DNA from: Chloroflexota bacterium
Lineage (GTDB): Bacteria; Chloroflexota; Anaerolineae; Anaerolineales; Anaerolineaceae
DNA length: 64,000 nt
Direction: 5' to 3'
NCBI GenBank assembly: GCA_016887485.1
Contig: CP069394.1
Span: 620,001 to 684,000, forward strand
In this document: positions 52,273 through 61,802 of the stretch, piece after piece
Position numbering within the stretch: position 1 is the stretch's first letter
Layout: every line of letters begins with the position of its first letter
Notes under the pieces: model-generated
What the model was told of the DNA's origin: nothing
Database searches by the model: none
What the model saw: only the letters and a program-made list of their open reading frames with translations
Program-made: the position numbers and the translations under genes

Positions 52273-52945
52273 GGATAACCCATTTGGAACATCAAATAAT
52301 CGACCGCCTCAACTGAAAGAGGACTTTGCTTACGATATGATCAAGGAAGCAATCCTCGGGGGTGACCTGCGTCCGAACCAGCAAATCAGTCTGAGTACTT
52401 TATCCAAGCAACTAGGGGTTAGTATTATCCCGGTCAACCAAGCCATACGGAGACTAATCTCTGAAGGGTTGGTTAAACAGGATCCGCATCATTCGCCTTG
52501 TGTTGCTGAGTTTTCATCCGATGCTCTGCAAGAAATTTTGACCATTCGTTATCATCTTGAAGAATTGGCGATGCGTGAGGCAATTCCCAATATTGGGGAA
52601 GAGGAGATGGCGGAACTCCGAAAATTAAAAGAAGAAATGGACGAAAATGTGGAATCAAGCGATATGCATGCGTACGGTATCGAAAACCGTGCCTTTCACA
52701 TGAAGATCTATTCTTACTGTCCTTACCCCTTGCTTTATGAATTAATCGATGACCTTTGGAATAAAGCCGAGTTAAATCGCAGCCGTTCAGTATTCTCTCT
52801 GGTTCAGGACATGGCTCAGCACTCTCAATTTGATCATGAAAAATTATTGGAGTTGATCGAGGCCAAGAAAATTGATGAAGCCATTGAGGCGCTGCATTTC
52901 CATCGGATATATTCCCGAGACAGATTATTAGAAAAAATCACTTAA
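52271..52945 (+). CDS. GntR-family regulator of the catabolic island (FCD domain)
   Basis: 224 residues: winged helix about 15-80 (LSTLSKQLGVSIIPVNQAIRRL reads as the helix-turn-helix) and a helical FCD-type ligand domain (about 85-215; HFHRIYSRDRLLEKIT end, with His/Asp residues for metal). Probable autoregulator through the palindrome at 52243-52272. It directly precedes the molybdenum-hydroxylase genes (26-base gap), so it is the likely local regulator. No Shine-Dalgarno is seen, consistent with a leaderless message. Confidence 0.88.
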   Translation: MDNPFGTSNNRPPQLKEDFAYDMIKEAILGGDLRPNQQISLSTLSKQLGVSIIPVNQAIRRLISEGLVKQDPHHSPCVAEFSSDALQEILTIRYHLEELAMREAIPNIGEEEMAELRKLKEEMDENVESSDMHAYGIENRAFHMKIYSYCPYPLLYELIDDLWNKAELNRSRSVFSLVQDMAQHSQFDHEKLLELIEAKKIDEAIEALHFHRIYSRDRLLEKIT

Positions 52946-52971
52946 CCAAACAAAACACAGACCTCCTCTTT

Positions 52972-53835
52972 ATGGAAACCTTTAAATACTATAAACCTCG
53001 TAGCATTCAAGACGCATTCAATATCATTCAGCAAGAGGGAGGGAGTATCAGATTCCTCGCGGGTGGTACAGACCTGTTAGCCAGGCTAAAAAGCGGCCAC
53101 TTCGCTCCTGATATTGTCGTTGATCTGAAATCACTTGATGAATTGAATGGTGGTATTCGGATTGTTGGGCAGAACGTTCACATTGGCGCTCTGACAACAT
53201 TTGCAAAGATCAGCACTGATCCTGTAATCCTTGAACATTTCCCTGCCTTGGCTGATGCAGCCAGCGAAGTGGGGTCAGTCCAAATCCGAAATCGGGCAAC
53301 AATCGGCGGGAATATTTGTAATGCTTCTCCCGCAGGTGACTCGCTCCCGCCATTATTCATCTATGGTGCCAAAATAAAATGTTTAAAAATGGATTCAAGT
53401 CGATTGATTCCGGTTGAGTCCTTCCTCCAAGGCCCCGGCAAGACCGTTCTTGAAAAAGGCGAGCTCTTAGTCGGCCTTGTTCTTCCTCTCCCTGCAACTA
53501 ACCAAGCTGCTAGCTTCACCCGGCTTACTCGGCGCCGAGGTGCTGACTTGGCCACCATTAACCTATGTTGCCAGGTTTTTCGTAATGGGCCAACCCGGTT
53601 TGCTGTGGGTGCAGCAGCACCGGTGCCCTTTATTGTTGAAGATCCTTCAGGTTTGCTCAGTGATCCAGCGGGGGATCCGGCACAGAAGAAAGCATTGGTT
53701 GAAGAATTAATGCAAGCAGCATCACCGATTACAGACGTTCGTGCGTCGAAGGAATATCGGCGGGCGATGGTTGTGACTTTGGCGCTGCGCGCACTAAAAC
53801 AATCAATTAACTCTTTAGAAGGTCAGGCATCATGA
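52972..53835 (+). CDS. Molybdenum hydroxylase, FAD-binding medium subunit
   Basis: 287 residues, CoxM/XdhB-type. FAD is held by LAGGTDLLARLKSGHF (about 29-45) and TIGGNICNASPAGDSLPPL (about 105-123). Shuttles electrons between the 2Fe-2S clusters and an acceptor. The end overlaps the start of the Fe-S gene by four bases (ATGA). CTCCTCTTT before the ATG is a weak ribosome site. Part of the large enzyme with the genes at 53832-54323 and 56336-58603. Confidence 0.93.
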   Translation: METFKYYKPRSIQDAFNIIQQEGGSIRFLAGGTDLLARLKSGHFAPDIVVDLKSLDELNGGIRIVGQNVHIGALTTFAKISTDPVILEHFPALADAASEVGSVQIRNRATIGGNICNASPAGDSLPPLFIYGAKIKCLKMDSSRLIPVESFLQGPGKTVLEKGELLVGLVLPLPATNQAASFTRLTRRRGADLATINLCCQVFRNGPTRFAVGAAAPVPFIVEDPSGLLSDPAGDPAQKKALVEELMQAASPITDVRASKEYRRAMVVTLALRALKQSINSLEGQAS

Positions 53836-54323
53836 CGCAAAAAGCTGAAACCCGGACTTATCCGATTTCCTGCACCATCAATGGTGAAATTTATAACATT
53901 GAAGTTGAATCACATAAAACCCTGCTTTGGGTCCTACGAGAACAACTAAATATCACTGGCCCGAAGGAATGTTGCGGGATTGGCGAATGTGGCGCTTGCA
54001 CTGTGCTAATGGATGGCAAGAGCGTAAATTCATGTTTGGTTCTTGCTGTTGAAGCCGATGGTCATGAGATCGTGACCATTGAAGGCTTAGGCGGTCAGGA
54101 GAAGTTGGATCCTATTCAACAAGCTTTTATTGACCAGGGAGCCGTCCAGTGTGGATTTTGCACCCCAGGCATGATTATGTCTGCAAAGTATTTATTGGAT
54201 AACAACAAAAACCCGTCAGAGGAAGAGATTGCCGTAGCATTATCGGGCAATTACTGCCGCTGCACGGGATATAAAAATATTATCGACGCTGTCAAAGCAG
54301 CTGCATTGAAATACCAAGAATAG
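53832..54323 (+). CDS. Molybdenum hydroxylase, 2Fe-2S small subunit
   Basis: 163 residues. Plant-type cluster ligands Cys48, 53, 56 and 68 (ECCGIGECGACTVLMDGKSV), and the second cluster Cys107, 110, 142, 144 (CGFCTPGM, CRCTGY). Complete; transfers electrons from the Mo centre to FAD. Translationally coupled to the medium subunit. Confidence 0.95.
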   Translation: MTQKAETRTYPISCTINGEIYNIEVESHKTLLWVLREQLNITGPKECCGIGECGACTVLMDGKSVNSCLVLAVEADGHEIVTIEGLGGQEKLDPIQQAFIDQGAVQCGFCTPGMIMSAKYLLDNNKNPSEEEIAVALSGNYCRCTGYKNIIDAVKAAALKYQE

Positions 54324-54336
54324 GAGTTTACTTCGT

Positions 54337-55098
54337 ATGACAAAGATTATTGATCTTAGCTTGCCGCATCAGAATTATGCTAGCGAACCTTTTCCACCCT
54401 CGATTTCTCACTCAACCCACGCCGAAGGTGCGCGTCGGTTGGCCGCTCTGGCAAAAATCGATCCAACTGATTTCGAAAATGGCATGGCGTTAGCGTCCGA
54501 TCAGGTGAATTCCAGCACGCACTCCGGAACCCATGTGGATGCCCCCTGGCATTACGGTCCGGAAGTTGACGGGAAACCTGCTAAGACCATTGACCAGGTT
54601 CCTCTGGAATGGTGCTTTGGCGAGGGCGTTGTCCTTGACATGCGTCACCTCGAGCAGGGTTCCGGTATTACGGAAGCCGATGTGGTTGAAGCATTGGACA
54701 AAATCGGTCACACACTTCAGGAAGGTGACATTGTTCTGATCCAAACCGGTGCCGATAAATTCTGGGGTACCACCAAATACTTGCCTGCACAATCCGGCTT
54801 GACTATGGAAGCCACCGAGTACATTCTGAATCAGGGTGTCCGTACCATCGGGATTGATGGCTGGGGCCTTGATCGGCCTGTTGCGAAAATGGTGGAAGCC
54901 TATCATAAGACCGGTGATCAAAAAGAACTCTGGCCTTCGCATTTCTATGGCCGCCGGCGTGAATATTTACAAATTGAAAAAATGGCAAATCTGGACCAAC
55001 TCCCCGGAGCGACCGGCTTCAAAGTCGCTTGCTTCCCTGTGAAGATTGAACGCGGTTCCGCTGGTTGGACCCGTGCCGTTGCAATTGTTGAAGATTAA
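54337..55098 (+). CDS. Cyclase-family (kynurenine-formamidase-like) metal hydrolase
   Basis: 253 residues. The family signature HSGTHVDAPWHYGPE (about 68-82) binds the metal, plus IDLSLPHQN near the N-terminus and the segment around GIDGWGLDRP. Related enzymes hydrolyse kynurenine formamide, isatin (a cyclic amide) or related imides. In this operon the enzyme probably opens a ring or hydrolyses an amide made by the hydroxylase. AGGAGT precedes the ATG; 13 bases after the small subunit. Confidence 0.9.
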   Translation: MTKIIDLSLPHQNYASEPFPPSISHSTHAEGARRLAALAKIDPTDFENGMALASDQVNSSTHSGTHVDAPWHYGPEVDGKPAKTIDQVPLEWCFGEGVVLDMRHLEQGSGITEADVVEALDKIGHTLQEGDIVLIQTGADKFWGTTKYLPAQSGLTMEATEYILNQGVRTIGIDGWGLDRPVAKMVEAYHKTGDQKELWPSHFYGRRREYLQIEKMANLDQLPGATGFKVACFPVKIERGSAGWTRAVAIVED

Positions 55099-55121
55099 TT
55101 ATTGACTAAATAGGAGTAATC

Positions 55122-56336
55122 ATGAACGAATCTTTATTTCATAATGAAAATTATTGGGTTAGCAGTTTCAATTATCTGGAAGAGGTCCGCAAGGATTTTG
55201 ACCTGCCAGAACGATTGAAATTCCACGATGTGACTCTTCGAGATGGCGAACAGAGCCCCGGTGTGGCCTTCCGTGCTGAAGACAAGATCGCCATTGCGGC
55301 GTTGTTGGATGATCTTGGTGTGGATCGGATTGAAGTGGCGCTTCCCGCTGTTTCCGAAGAAGATATCAAAGCAACAAAAGGTGTTGTGGCACTCAAGCCG
55401 AATGCTCAGGTTTTCGTCCTCTCCCGCGGTATGGAAAGCGATGTTGAATTAGCTCTTGAATGCGGCGTTGATGGCATAATTTTGGAACTCCCTGTTGGCA
55501 CCCCTCGTTTGAAAAATCAGTTTAAGGACTGGACTGAGGATGATGTTGTTAATAAGGCTTCCCACTGGGCGAAATATGCCAAGAATAAGGGGCTGGAAGT
55601 AGTGCTCTTCCCGATGGATTGCACCCGAGCGGAGCCAGCCTTTTTTGACCGGGTAATGAATGAAGTGGGTACCCTCGAAGCTGTGGATGGTATTGGCATT
55701 GTGGATACGTCTGGTTCGCTCACCCCTCAGGCGGCTGTTTGGCTGACAAAACACATCAAAGGCATGACCGGCAAACGAATTGAGATTCATACCCATGCTG
55801 ACTTTGGAATGGGCGTGGCAACCTCCCTGGCTTGTATGACCGCTGGTGCAGAAGTAGCTCATGTCTCCGTCGCAGGCTTAGGCGAGCGGACTGGGAATAC
55901 TCCTCTGGATGAAACCGCAGTCTCTGCCAAGACCCTTTATGGCGTTGATACAAATATTAAATATGACAAGCTCTATGACGTGTCGATGGAAGTGATCCGC
56001 CGCAGTAAATTCAAGATTGCTCAATCGAAACCTATTATCGGCCGTCGTACATTTACCCGTGAATCCGGGATGGGCGTTGATTTGGTACGGAAGCAACCTC
56101 TGGCTATGTTTGGGATTCATCCTGCCTGGGTTGGCCGGGAAGCAGAATATGTTTTGGGTAAGAAGTCCGGTTTGATGTCAGTGGAAATGAAACTTGGCGA
56201 TCTCGGATTAGAACCCCTTTCACATGATGATCAAATGGCTGTACTGACCGAAATCAAGACCCTTTCGCTTGAGAAACAAGGTCTTGTTTCTGATGAAGAA
56301 TTTGTTGAGATTGTAAATAAAGTTACTGGAAAATAA
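55122..56336 (+). CDS. Homocitrate-synthase-like DRE-TIM metallolyase
   Basis: 404 residues. DRE-TIM barrel: FHDVTLRDGEQSPGVAF (Asp/Arg of the DRE motif) and the metal-binding His pair in IEIHTHADFGMG, with GLGERTGNTPLDE. This is the pattern of homocitrate/2-isopropylmalate/citramalate synthases, but the C-terminal extension (about 300-404) is short and lacks the full LeuA regulatory domain. It could join acetyl-CoA with a 2-oxoacid, or split a related acid. It lies between hydroxylase subunits, and the large subunit starts on its stop codon (TAATG). Unexpected in such operons. Confidence 0.88.
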   Translation: MNESLFHNENYWVSSFNYLEEVRKDFDLPERLKFHDVTLRDGEQSPGVAFRAEDKIAIAALLDDLGVDRIEVALPAVSEEDIKATKGVVALKPNAQVFVLSRGMESDVELALECGVDGIILELPVGTPRLKNQFKDWTEDDVVNKASHWAKYAKNKGLEVVLFPMDCTRAEPAFFDRVMNEVGTLEAVDGIGIVDTSGSLTPQAAVWLTKHIKGMTGKRIEIHTHADFGMGVATSLACMTAGAEVAHVSVAGLGERTGNTPLDETAVSAKTLYGVDTNIKYDKLYDVSMEVIRRSKFKIAQSKPIIGRRTFTRESGMGVDLVRKQPLAMFGIHPAWVGREAEYVLGKKSGLMSVEMKLGDLGLEPLSHDDQMAVLTEIKTLSLEKQGLVSDEEFVEIVNKVTGK

Positions 56337-58603
56337 TGACCGACAACCGTCACGAGAACAGTATGGATAATACAAAGAAGTACATCGGCGAATCAGTTGA
56401 ACGAGAAGGCGTTTATGAACGCGTCACAGGTGAATTGAAATTCACTGGTGATATGCGGATGGAAGATATGCTGCATGTCAAACTGGTGCGCATTGATGTT
56501 CCCAAAGCAAAAATCTTGTCCATTGATACCGAAGCTGCTTTCCAGGTTGACGGTGTGGTTGATATTGTATCGGCTGCTGACCTGCCCGATCCGATGCCTC
56601 GTTTTGGACCCTTTGTGCCCGATCAGCCTGTGATCGCAGCAAAGACCGTAAATTTTTACGGTGAGCCGGTCGCAGCCGTTGTGGCTGAGACGGAAGATAT
56701 CGCTGCATATGCAGCTTCCCTCGTCAAAGTAAATTATAAAGAACTCCCTGGTGTATTTACAGTGGAGCAGGCCCTTGCACCTGGGGCTCCATTGGTGCAG
56801 GACCCTTCCATTCGCCAGGAAAATGAATATAAAAATTCGAACATCTATTATGAATGGAAATATGGATGGGGTGAGCCTGAAAAAACTGATGCGGACCTAA
56901 TCATTGAGGATTCCTTTAATTTCCCAATGACAGTGCATTTTGCCATTGAACCACATGTGTTTATTGGAGCACCCGAAGATGATGGGGTAGTGGTTTATAG
57001 CACAGTCCAACATCCCTTCCTGGTTCAACGTGAGCTTGCCCGTGTTCTCGAACTGCCAATATCCAAAGTGCGGATCGTATCGCCTCCTTTGGGTGGTGCA
57101 TTTGGTGGTAAAGGTTACCCGAAATTTGAAGCCTTGATGGCCTTCATTGCCCTTAGAAATAATCGGCCTGCCCGACTTCTGCTGTCTTTGGATGAGGTCT
57201 TTATGCTTGGCCGAAGGACGTCTGCATCGGTTCATGTCAAAGCTGGCTTTAGGAACGACGGCAAGCTGGTGTCAATGATAGTCGATGGTGATTTCTTAAT
57301 TGGGGCATATGCGGACGCAACTCCGAGGATTGTCAGCAAGGCTTCCTATGCTGGATGTGGTGTCTTCAAGCCCGATAATGTCAAAATTGTGGGGCGGGCG
57401 ATCCTATCCAATACATTGCCTGGGACAGCGTTTAGAGGGTTTGGCGCTCCGCAGTATATGTGGGCTGTCGATTCAATCATGGATATAGCCGCAAAGAAAC
57501 TTGGTTTAGATCGTTTGGATATTCGGGTGAAGAATGTCGTTCCCAAAGGCGAAGAACTAGTTCCTGGCGATAACCCGGTTGACGGTGAATGGGCTGATGA
57601 TTTGAAAAAGGCAGCTGAAGCGATTGACTGGGGTACGCCTCTCAAACCAAATCATGGTCGTGGTCTGGGCATCGGCATCAAGACACCCGCTCCCGCAACT
57701 GTATCTCAAGCAATGGTTCGGTTGCACTACGATGGCAGCCTGCGTGTCCTTGTGGGAACTTCCGAGATGGGCCAGGGATCGAGAACCGTGATGGCACAGA
57801 TCGCTGCTGATAATGCAGGCGTACCGCTTGAAAATGTTTCTGTGGTCAGTGCTGATACTAGTCGTGTACCGTATGATGCGATAACTGCTTCATCCCGATC
57901 AACTGTCTTCATGGGTAACGCGCTTGTCAATGCCTGTAAGGACTTGAAAGAACGGCTGGCTGGTGTTGCCAAAGAGATTCGTAAAAATGACACAGATGAG
58001 ATCGTCGTTGAGAACAGTGCAGTGAAAATTGGCAACGACTCCTATTCATATTCCGAGTTGATGATGCGCTATTTTGGTCCCTCTGCTGGGGAATTGATCG
58101 GCTTTGGCACCTATAAAGAGCCGATTTTACCCAAGCACCCCCTAATGGGAAACGCTTCATTTTGGGAAGTGATCATGTGTGCGGTGGAAGTGGAAATTGA
58201 CAAGGATACAGGCATGGTCTATGTTCGAAAGCTTGCAACGGTGGGTGATGTCGGTAAGGCGATTAACCCATTGCAAGTGAAAGGACAGGATGAGGGTGGT
58301 GCAATTATGGGCCTTGGTCATTCGCTGATGGAACACCTGATGATAGATGATCACGGGATGCCCAGGAATGCCAGTGCGCTTGATTACCGAATTCCGACCA
58401 TTATGGATATCCCTGATGAGATGTTCACTATCCTGGTGGAAAATCAGGATGGTTCCGGCCCTGAAGGTTCAAAGGGGACCGGTGAGAGCGGCATAATTCC
58501 GATCGGTTCTGCCATTGGACTGGCTGTAGCTGAAGCAACGGGTTTAGTTTTTCATGACCTGCCTCTTACTCCTGAGAGGGTTTGGCAGGCTTTGAACTCC
58601 TAG
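56336..58603 (+). CDS. Molybdenum hydroxylase, large catalytic subunit
   Basis: 755 residues, molybdopterin-binding subunit of the xanthine dehydrogenase/CO dehydrogenase family. Cofactor segments GGAFGGKGYPKFEA, TAFRGFGAPQ and GTSEMGQGSRTVMAQIA; the catalytic Glu is in SKGTGESGIIPIG close to the C-terminus. No selenocysteine or AYRCSFR (CO dehydrogenase) loop is present, so it is of xanthine/nicotinate/aldehyde type. Start overlaps the previous stop (TAATG); a later ATG at 56363 is possible. Substrate is not identified by the visible residues. Confidence 0.93.
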   Translation: MTDNRHENSMDNTKKYIGESVEREGVYERVTGELKFTGDMRMEDMLHVKLVRIDVPKAKILSIDTEAAFQVDGVVDIVSAADLPDPMPRFGPFVPDQPVIAAKTVNFYGEPVAAVVAETEDIAAYAASLVKVNYKELPGVFTVEQALAPGAPLVQDPSIRQENEYKNSNIYYEWKYGWGEPEKTDADLIIEDSFNFPMTVHFAIEPHVFIGAPEDDGVVVYSTVQHPFLVQRELARVLELPISKVRIVSPPLGGAFGGKGYPKFEALMAFIALRNNRPARLLLSLDEVFMLGRRTSASVHVKAGFRNDGKLVSMIVDGDFLIGAYADATPRIVSKASYAGCGVFKPDNVKIVGRAILSNTLPGTAFRGFGAPQYMWAVDSIMDIAAKKLGLDRLDIRVKNVVPKGEELVPGDNPVDGEWADDLKKAAEAIDWGTPLKPNHGRGLGIGIKTPAPATVSQAMVRLHYDGSLRVLVGTSEMGQGSRTVMAQIAADNAGVPLENVSVVSADTSRVPYDAITASSRSTVFMGNALVNACKDLKERLAGVAKEIRKNDTDEIVVENSAVKIGNDSYSYSELMMRYFGPSAGELIGFGTYKEPILPKHPLMGNASFWEVIMCAVEVEIDKDTGMVYVRKLATVGDVGKAINPLQVKGQDEGGAIMGLGHSLMEHLMIDDHGMPRNASALDYRIPTIMDIPDEMFTILVENQDGSGPEGSKGTGESGIIPIGSAIGLAVAEATGLVFHDLPLTPERVWQALNS

Positions 58604-58727
58604 GGGGCCCAATCTAGGTATTCTACGAAGGACTCGCATTAGCGTTTCAGAAAGGAGAAAACACAGGCAAAACAAGTCCCAAATTTCGATTAGAAGAGCT
58701 GAGCCGTCTACTATTAGGAGAATTTAC

Positions 58728-59975
58728 ATGAAAAAGTTTCACAAAGTTATGGTTGCTGCTTTCATATTGATGTTCTTGATTGCAGCATGCGCGCCCACCA
58801 CTGCTGATGAACCTGTTGTTGAGGAGACCGAGGTCGTTGCAGCAGATACCGGTGAAGAAACAACAGAAGAAGAGGTCGTCGCAGAGCCGGAGTATATCCT
58901 GATTGGTAACCTTCAGGATGAGACCGGTGGTATGGCTGTCCTCAGCACCCCTCTGACCTATGCAGCCACGATGAAAATCGAAGAGATCAATGCTGCTGGT
59001 GGTATCAATGGTCGGTTGCTGAAACTCGTCACCTATGACACCCGCAGTGACGTCACCGAAGCCATCAACGCTTACACTCGTATGGTTGAACAAGATGGCG
59101 TTCAGATCGTTCTTGGCCCACCGATTTCCAATATTGGTATCGCTGTTGCCCCCGTCGCTGAAGAATTGCAAGTTCCGATTGTTGGCCTTTTCATGGTCGA
59201 ATCTGCTTTCAAACAAGAAAGTGGCGACCCATGGACCTATATGTTCCTTGGACAGAACTCTGATGTGACTCAGGGCTCCATCATGGGCCAATATTCCTTT
59301 GATCAATTGGGCGTCCGCCGCTCTGCGTTGCTTTATAACAACCAGAACTCGTACTCAGCTGGTATTGGTCTGGCCTATAAAGCACAGCTCGAAGCTAATG
59401 GCGCTGAAGTAGTTATTGAGGAAACCTATGCTTGGGGTGACCAGGACTTCCGTGCACAATTGACCAAGATCATTGCTGAAGATCCGGATTCAATTTTCTT
59501 CCCCGGCTATCCCGCCGAGATTCCGTTGATCCTGGCGCAGGCTTACGAACTTGGTTATGAAGGTCTGATGTTGAGCGACAACTCTGTTCCACCAACAGGT
59601 CTTTCTCCAAACACCGATCCTGAAGCCAACAAGAACTGCTACTATCCTTACGGTATTAATCCTGAGGATCCCGAGTTGCAGGCTTGGGCTGCAGAGTACG
59701 AAGAGAAATTTGGTATTGCTCCTTTGGCCCAATCCTTCTCCGGTGCAGATGCCTTTGGTTTGATTGTTACCGCTCTCGAAGCATGCGGTGATGATATTAC
59801 AGCCGAATGCCTTACTGCAGAACTGAATAACATTCAGGGTTATGAAGGTTTCCAGGGTACGTTTGATATGGCTTGGGATCACCAACCATCTTCACTTCCT
59901 ATGGCTATGATGAAAGTAGTCGATGGCGCACAGGTTTTTGATATGTGGTATTTAGCCACTGGCGCTGTTGAGTAA
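58728..59975 (+). CDS. Branched-chain-amino-acid-type ABC transporter substrate-binding lipoprotein
   Basis: 415 residues. Signal with lipobox (LIAAC, Cys21), a short acidic linker, then the periplasmic-binding-protein type 1 fold of the Leu/Ile/Val group (LIGNLQDETGGMAVLSTPLT, INAAGGINGRLLKLVTYDTR read in parts). The ligand of this group ranges from branched-chain amino acids to aromatic acids and amides. AGGAGA precedes the ATG. It is followed by a stable hairpin and then by the two permease and two ATPase genes. Confidence 0.92.
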   Translation: MKKFHKVMVAAFILMFLIAACAPTTADEPVVEETEVVAADTGEETTEEEVVAEPEYILIGNLQDETGGMAVLSTPLTYAATMKIEEINAAGGINGRLLKLVTYDTRSDVTEAINAYTRMVEQDGVQIVLGPPISNIGIAVAPVAEELQVPIVGLFMVESAFKQESGDPWTYMFLGQNSDVTQGSIMGQYSFDQLGVRRSALLYNNQNSYSAGIGLAYKAQLEANGAEVVIEETYAWGDQDFRAQLTKIIAEDPDSIFFPGYPAEIPLILAQAYELGYEGLMLSDNSVPPTGLSPNTDPEANKNCYYPYGINPEDPELQAWAAEYEEKFGIAPLAQSFSGADAFGLIVTALEACGDDITAECLTAELNNIQGYEGFQGTFDMAWDHQPSSLPMAMMKVVDGAQVFDMWYLATGAVE

Positions 59976-59989
59976 AAAATTAATCCAAT

Positions 59990-60023
59990 AAAAGGTCGGG
60001 GTGATGTATTGCCCCGACCTTTT
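59990..60023 (+). terminator. Intercistronic hairpin after the binding-protein gene
   Basis: 12-bp perfect stem (59990-60001 with 60012-60023), 10-base loop. No long T run follows and the ribosome site of the permease is six bases later, so it more likely protects or partially terminates the message, leaving more binding protein than permease. Confidence 0.7.
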
Positions 60024-60038
60024 GTCTAAGGAGTTCAT

Positions 60039-60926
60039 ATGGAATTCAGACTTGTTCTTCAACAAATCATCAATGGCCTCTCTTTGGGAGCGATCTATTC
60101 ATTGATTGCTGTGGGTTTTGCGATGATTTTCAACATCTTGAAGTTCTCGAATTTTGCACATGGCGGTGTTTTGGGGTTCAGCGCTTATGCAGGATTTTTG
60201 GCAGCCACCAAGTTGGGACTGCCCCTGTTCCCCGTTATCCTGGTAGGGATGCTTACTGGTGCCGTCACTGCAGTAATTATTGAATTCATTGCTTTTCGAT
60301 GGATCCGGAAGAGAAATGGACAATTAGTTTATTTTTTTGTCACATCTATCACAATGTTGATGCTCCTGCAACAGATCCTTATCATCTATTTTGGCAAAGC
60401 ATTTGATTATTATCCAATCTCATTGATCACACCCAAGGTGGTCCGTGTAGGTGAGGTGACAATCTCAACGACTTATCTCTTAACTCTGATTGCCACCATT
60501 TTAGCATTCAGCCTCCTTACCTGGGTGTTGAAGAAGACGAAGGTGGGGATTGCAATCCGAGCTGCATCCAATGACCTGGTCGCTACTGGTTTAATGGGAA
60601 TTAACGCAGATTTTATTGTGTTAGCAACCTTCGCGGTTTCCGGGATGCTAGGGGGCTTATCGGGAGTTCTGTATGGTCTTTCGGCCTCCTTAACTCCCCA
60701 GATTGGTCAAGTTGTTGTGAAGGGATTTATTGCCTCAGTTTTGGGAGGCCTGGGCAGTTTGACAGGCGTTGCTATTGCTGCTTTCGCACTTGGACTAATT
60801 GAAGTATTCCTTATCGCAACGATTGGGTCCGGATTGTCCCCTGTTGTCATATTTTTCATTATGGTTGTTTTCCTGTTGGTTCGGCCGCAAGGTGTTGCTG
60901 GCCAAAGCTTCGTGGATAAAGCCTAG
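60039..60926 (+). CDS. Branched-chain-type ABC permease LivH-like
   Basis: 295 residues with about eight membrane helices. Conserved features: NGLSLGAIYSLIAVGFAMIF, and GVLYGLSASLTPQIGQVVV; the cytoplasmic loop with AIRAASNDLVATGLMGI is the EAA-like contact for the ATPase. AAGGAG precedes the ATG. First permease of the importer. Confidence 0.93.
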   Translation: MEFRLVLQQIINGLSLGAIYSLIAVGFAMIFNILKFSNFAHGGVLGFSAYAGFLAATKLGLPLFPVILVGMLTGAVTAVIIEFIAFRWIRKRNGQLVYFFVTSITMLMLLQQILIIYFGKAFDYYPISLITPKVVRVGEVTISTTYLLTLIATILAFSLLTWVLKKTKVGIAIRAASNDLVATGLMGINADFIVLATFAVSGMLGGLSGVLYGLSASLTPQIGQVVVKGFIASVLGGLGSLTGVAIAAFALGLIEVFLIATIGSGLSPVVIFFIMVVFLLVRPQGVAGQSFVDKA

Positions 60927-60941
60927 GAACAGGAGAATAAA

Positions 60942-61802
60942 ATGGCATATTACCTCACAGTAAGCACGTCTATTGCAATTGTGCTGATTAGTGTAATGGG
61001 AACCCATCTATTGACGGGGATGAATGGTATGTTCTCGTTGGGGCAGGCCGCTTTCATGGGGTTGGGCGCGTATACCGCTTCTATCCTGGTTGTAACTTTT
61101 GGTGTGCCCTTCCCGGTTGCAGTAATCATTAGCATATTGTTGACCCTGGTTGTTGCCTATTTGGTCGGCTTTGCAACACTTAGGATCCGACAGGACTTCT
61201 TTGCGTTGGCGACTTTTGGTTTTGGCCAGGCGATGATTGGTCTGTTCACTGAGTCAGTCCAGTTGACTGGCGGATCTCTGGGTTTTACAAATATTCCCCG
61301 GATCACAACTCCGACATTGGCGTTCGTTTCCTTAGGCGTGGTTATTTTCATTGTTTGGAGCATAAGGCGCTCCCACTTTGGCCGTGACAGCCTCGCAATT
61401 CGTGGAAACGATATGGCAGCAAAATCATCCGGAATTGATATTTTTAAACATCGGATGGTGATCTTCCTGATTGCCTCCGCTTTTGCAGCTTATGCTGGCG
61501 TACTGCTTGCATTCTATAACCGTTATATCGACTCTAACTCTTTTGGTTGGATGATTTCTGTTACCTGGATCATCATAGTTTTCTTTGGGGGGCGGGACAG
61601 TCTCATTGGTACCTTGATGGGTGGGATCATTTTATTGGCTCTGCCTGAAGTCTTGCGGTTTGCAGCAGAATGGCGCATCACGTTATACTGTCTCACAATT
61701 TTGTTCATCATAAATGTGATGCCAAAAGGGTTGTTTGGCAGTATCAAGCTCCCTAAATTTGTGAAGCAACTTTTCACAAAGAAGCGGCAGGAGGTGGAGT
61801 AG
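60942..61802 (+). CDS. Branched-chain-type ABC permease LivM-like
   Basis: 286 residues with about nine membrane helices. Typical LivM segments: GMNGMFSLGQAAFMGLGAY and ALATFGFGQAMIGLF; the ATPase contact loop is SLAIRGNDMAAKSSGIDIF. 15 bases after the first permease; the ATPase gene starts right after its stop codon. Confidence 0.93.
   Translation: MAYYLTVSTSIAIVLISVMGTHLLTGMNGMFSLGQAAFMGLGAYTASILVVTFGVPFPVAVIISILLTLVVAYLVGFATLRIRQDFFALATFGFGQAMIGLFTESVQLTGGSLGFTNIPRITTPTLAFVSLGVVIFIVWSIRRSHFGRDSLAIRGNDMAAKSSGIDIFKHRMVIFLIASAFAAYAGVLLAFYNRYIDSNSFGWMISVTWIIIVFFGGRDSLIGTLMGGIILLALPEVLRFAAEWRITLYCLTILFIINVMPKGLFGSIKLPKFVKQLFTKKRQEVE

Noticed and set aside
61758-61783. TTGTGAA and TTCACAA sequences, resembling a Rex site, inside the LivM-like gene
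   Set aside because: Spacing is 7 rather than 4 and it lies within coding sequence, so it is chance.
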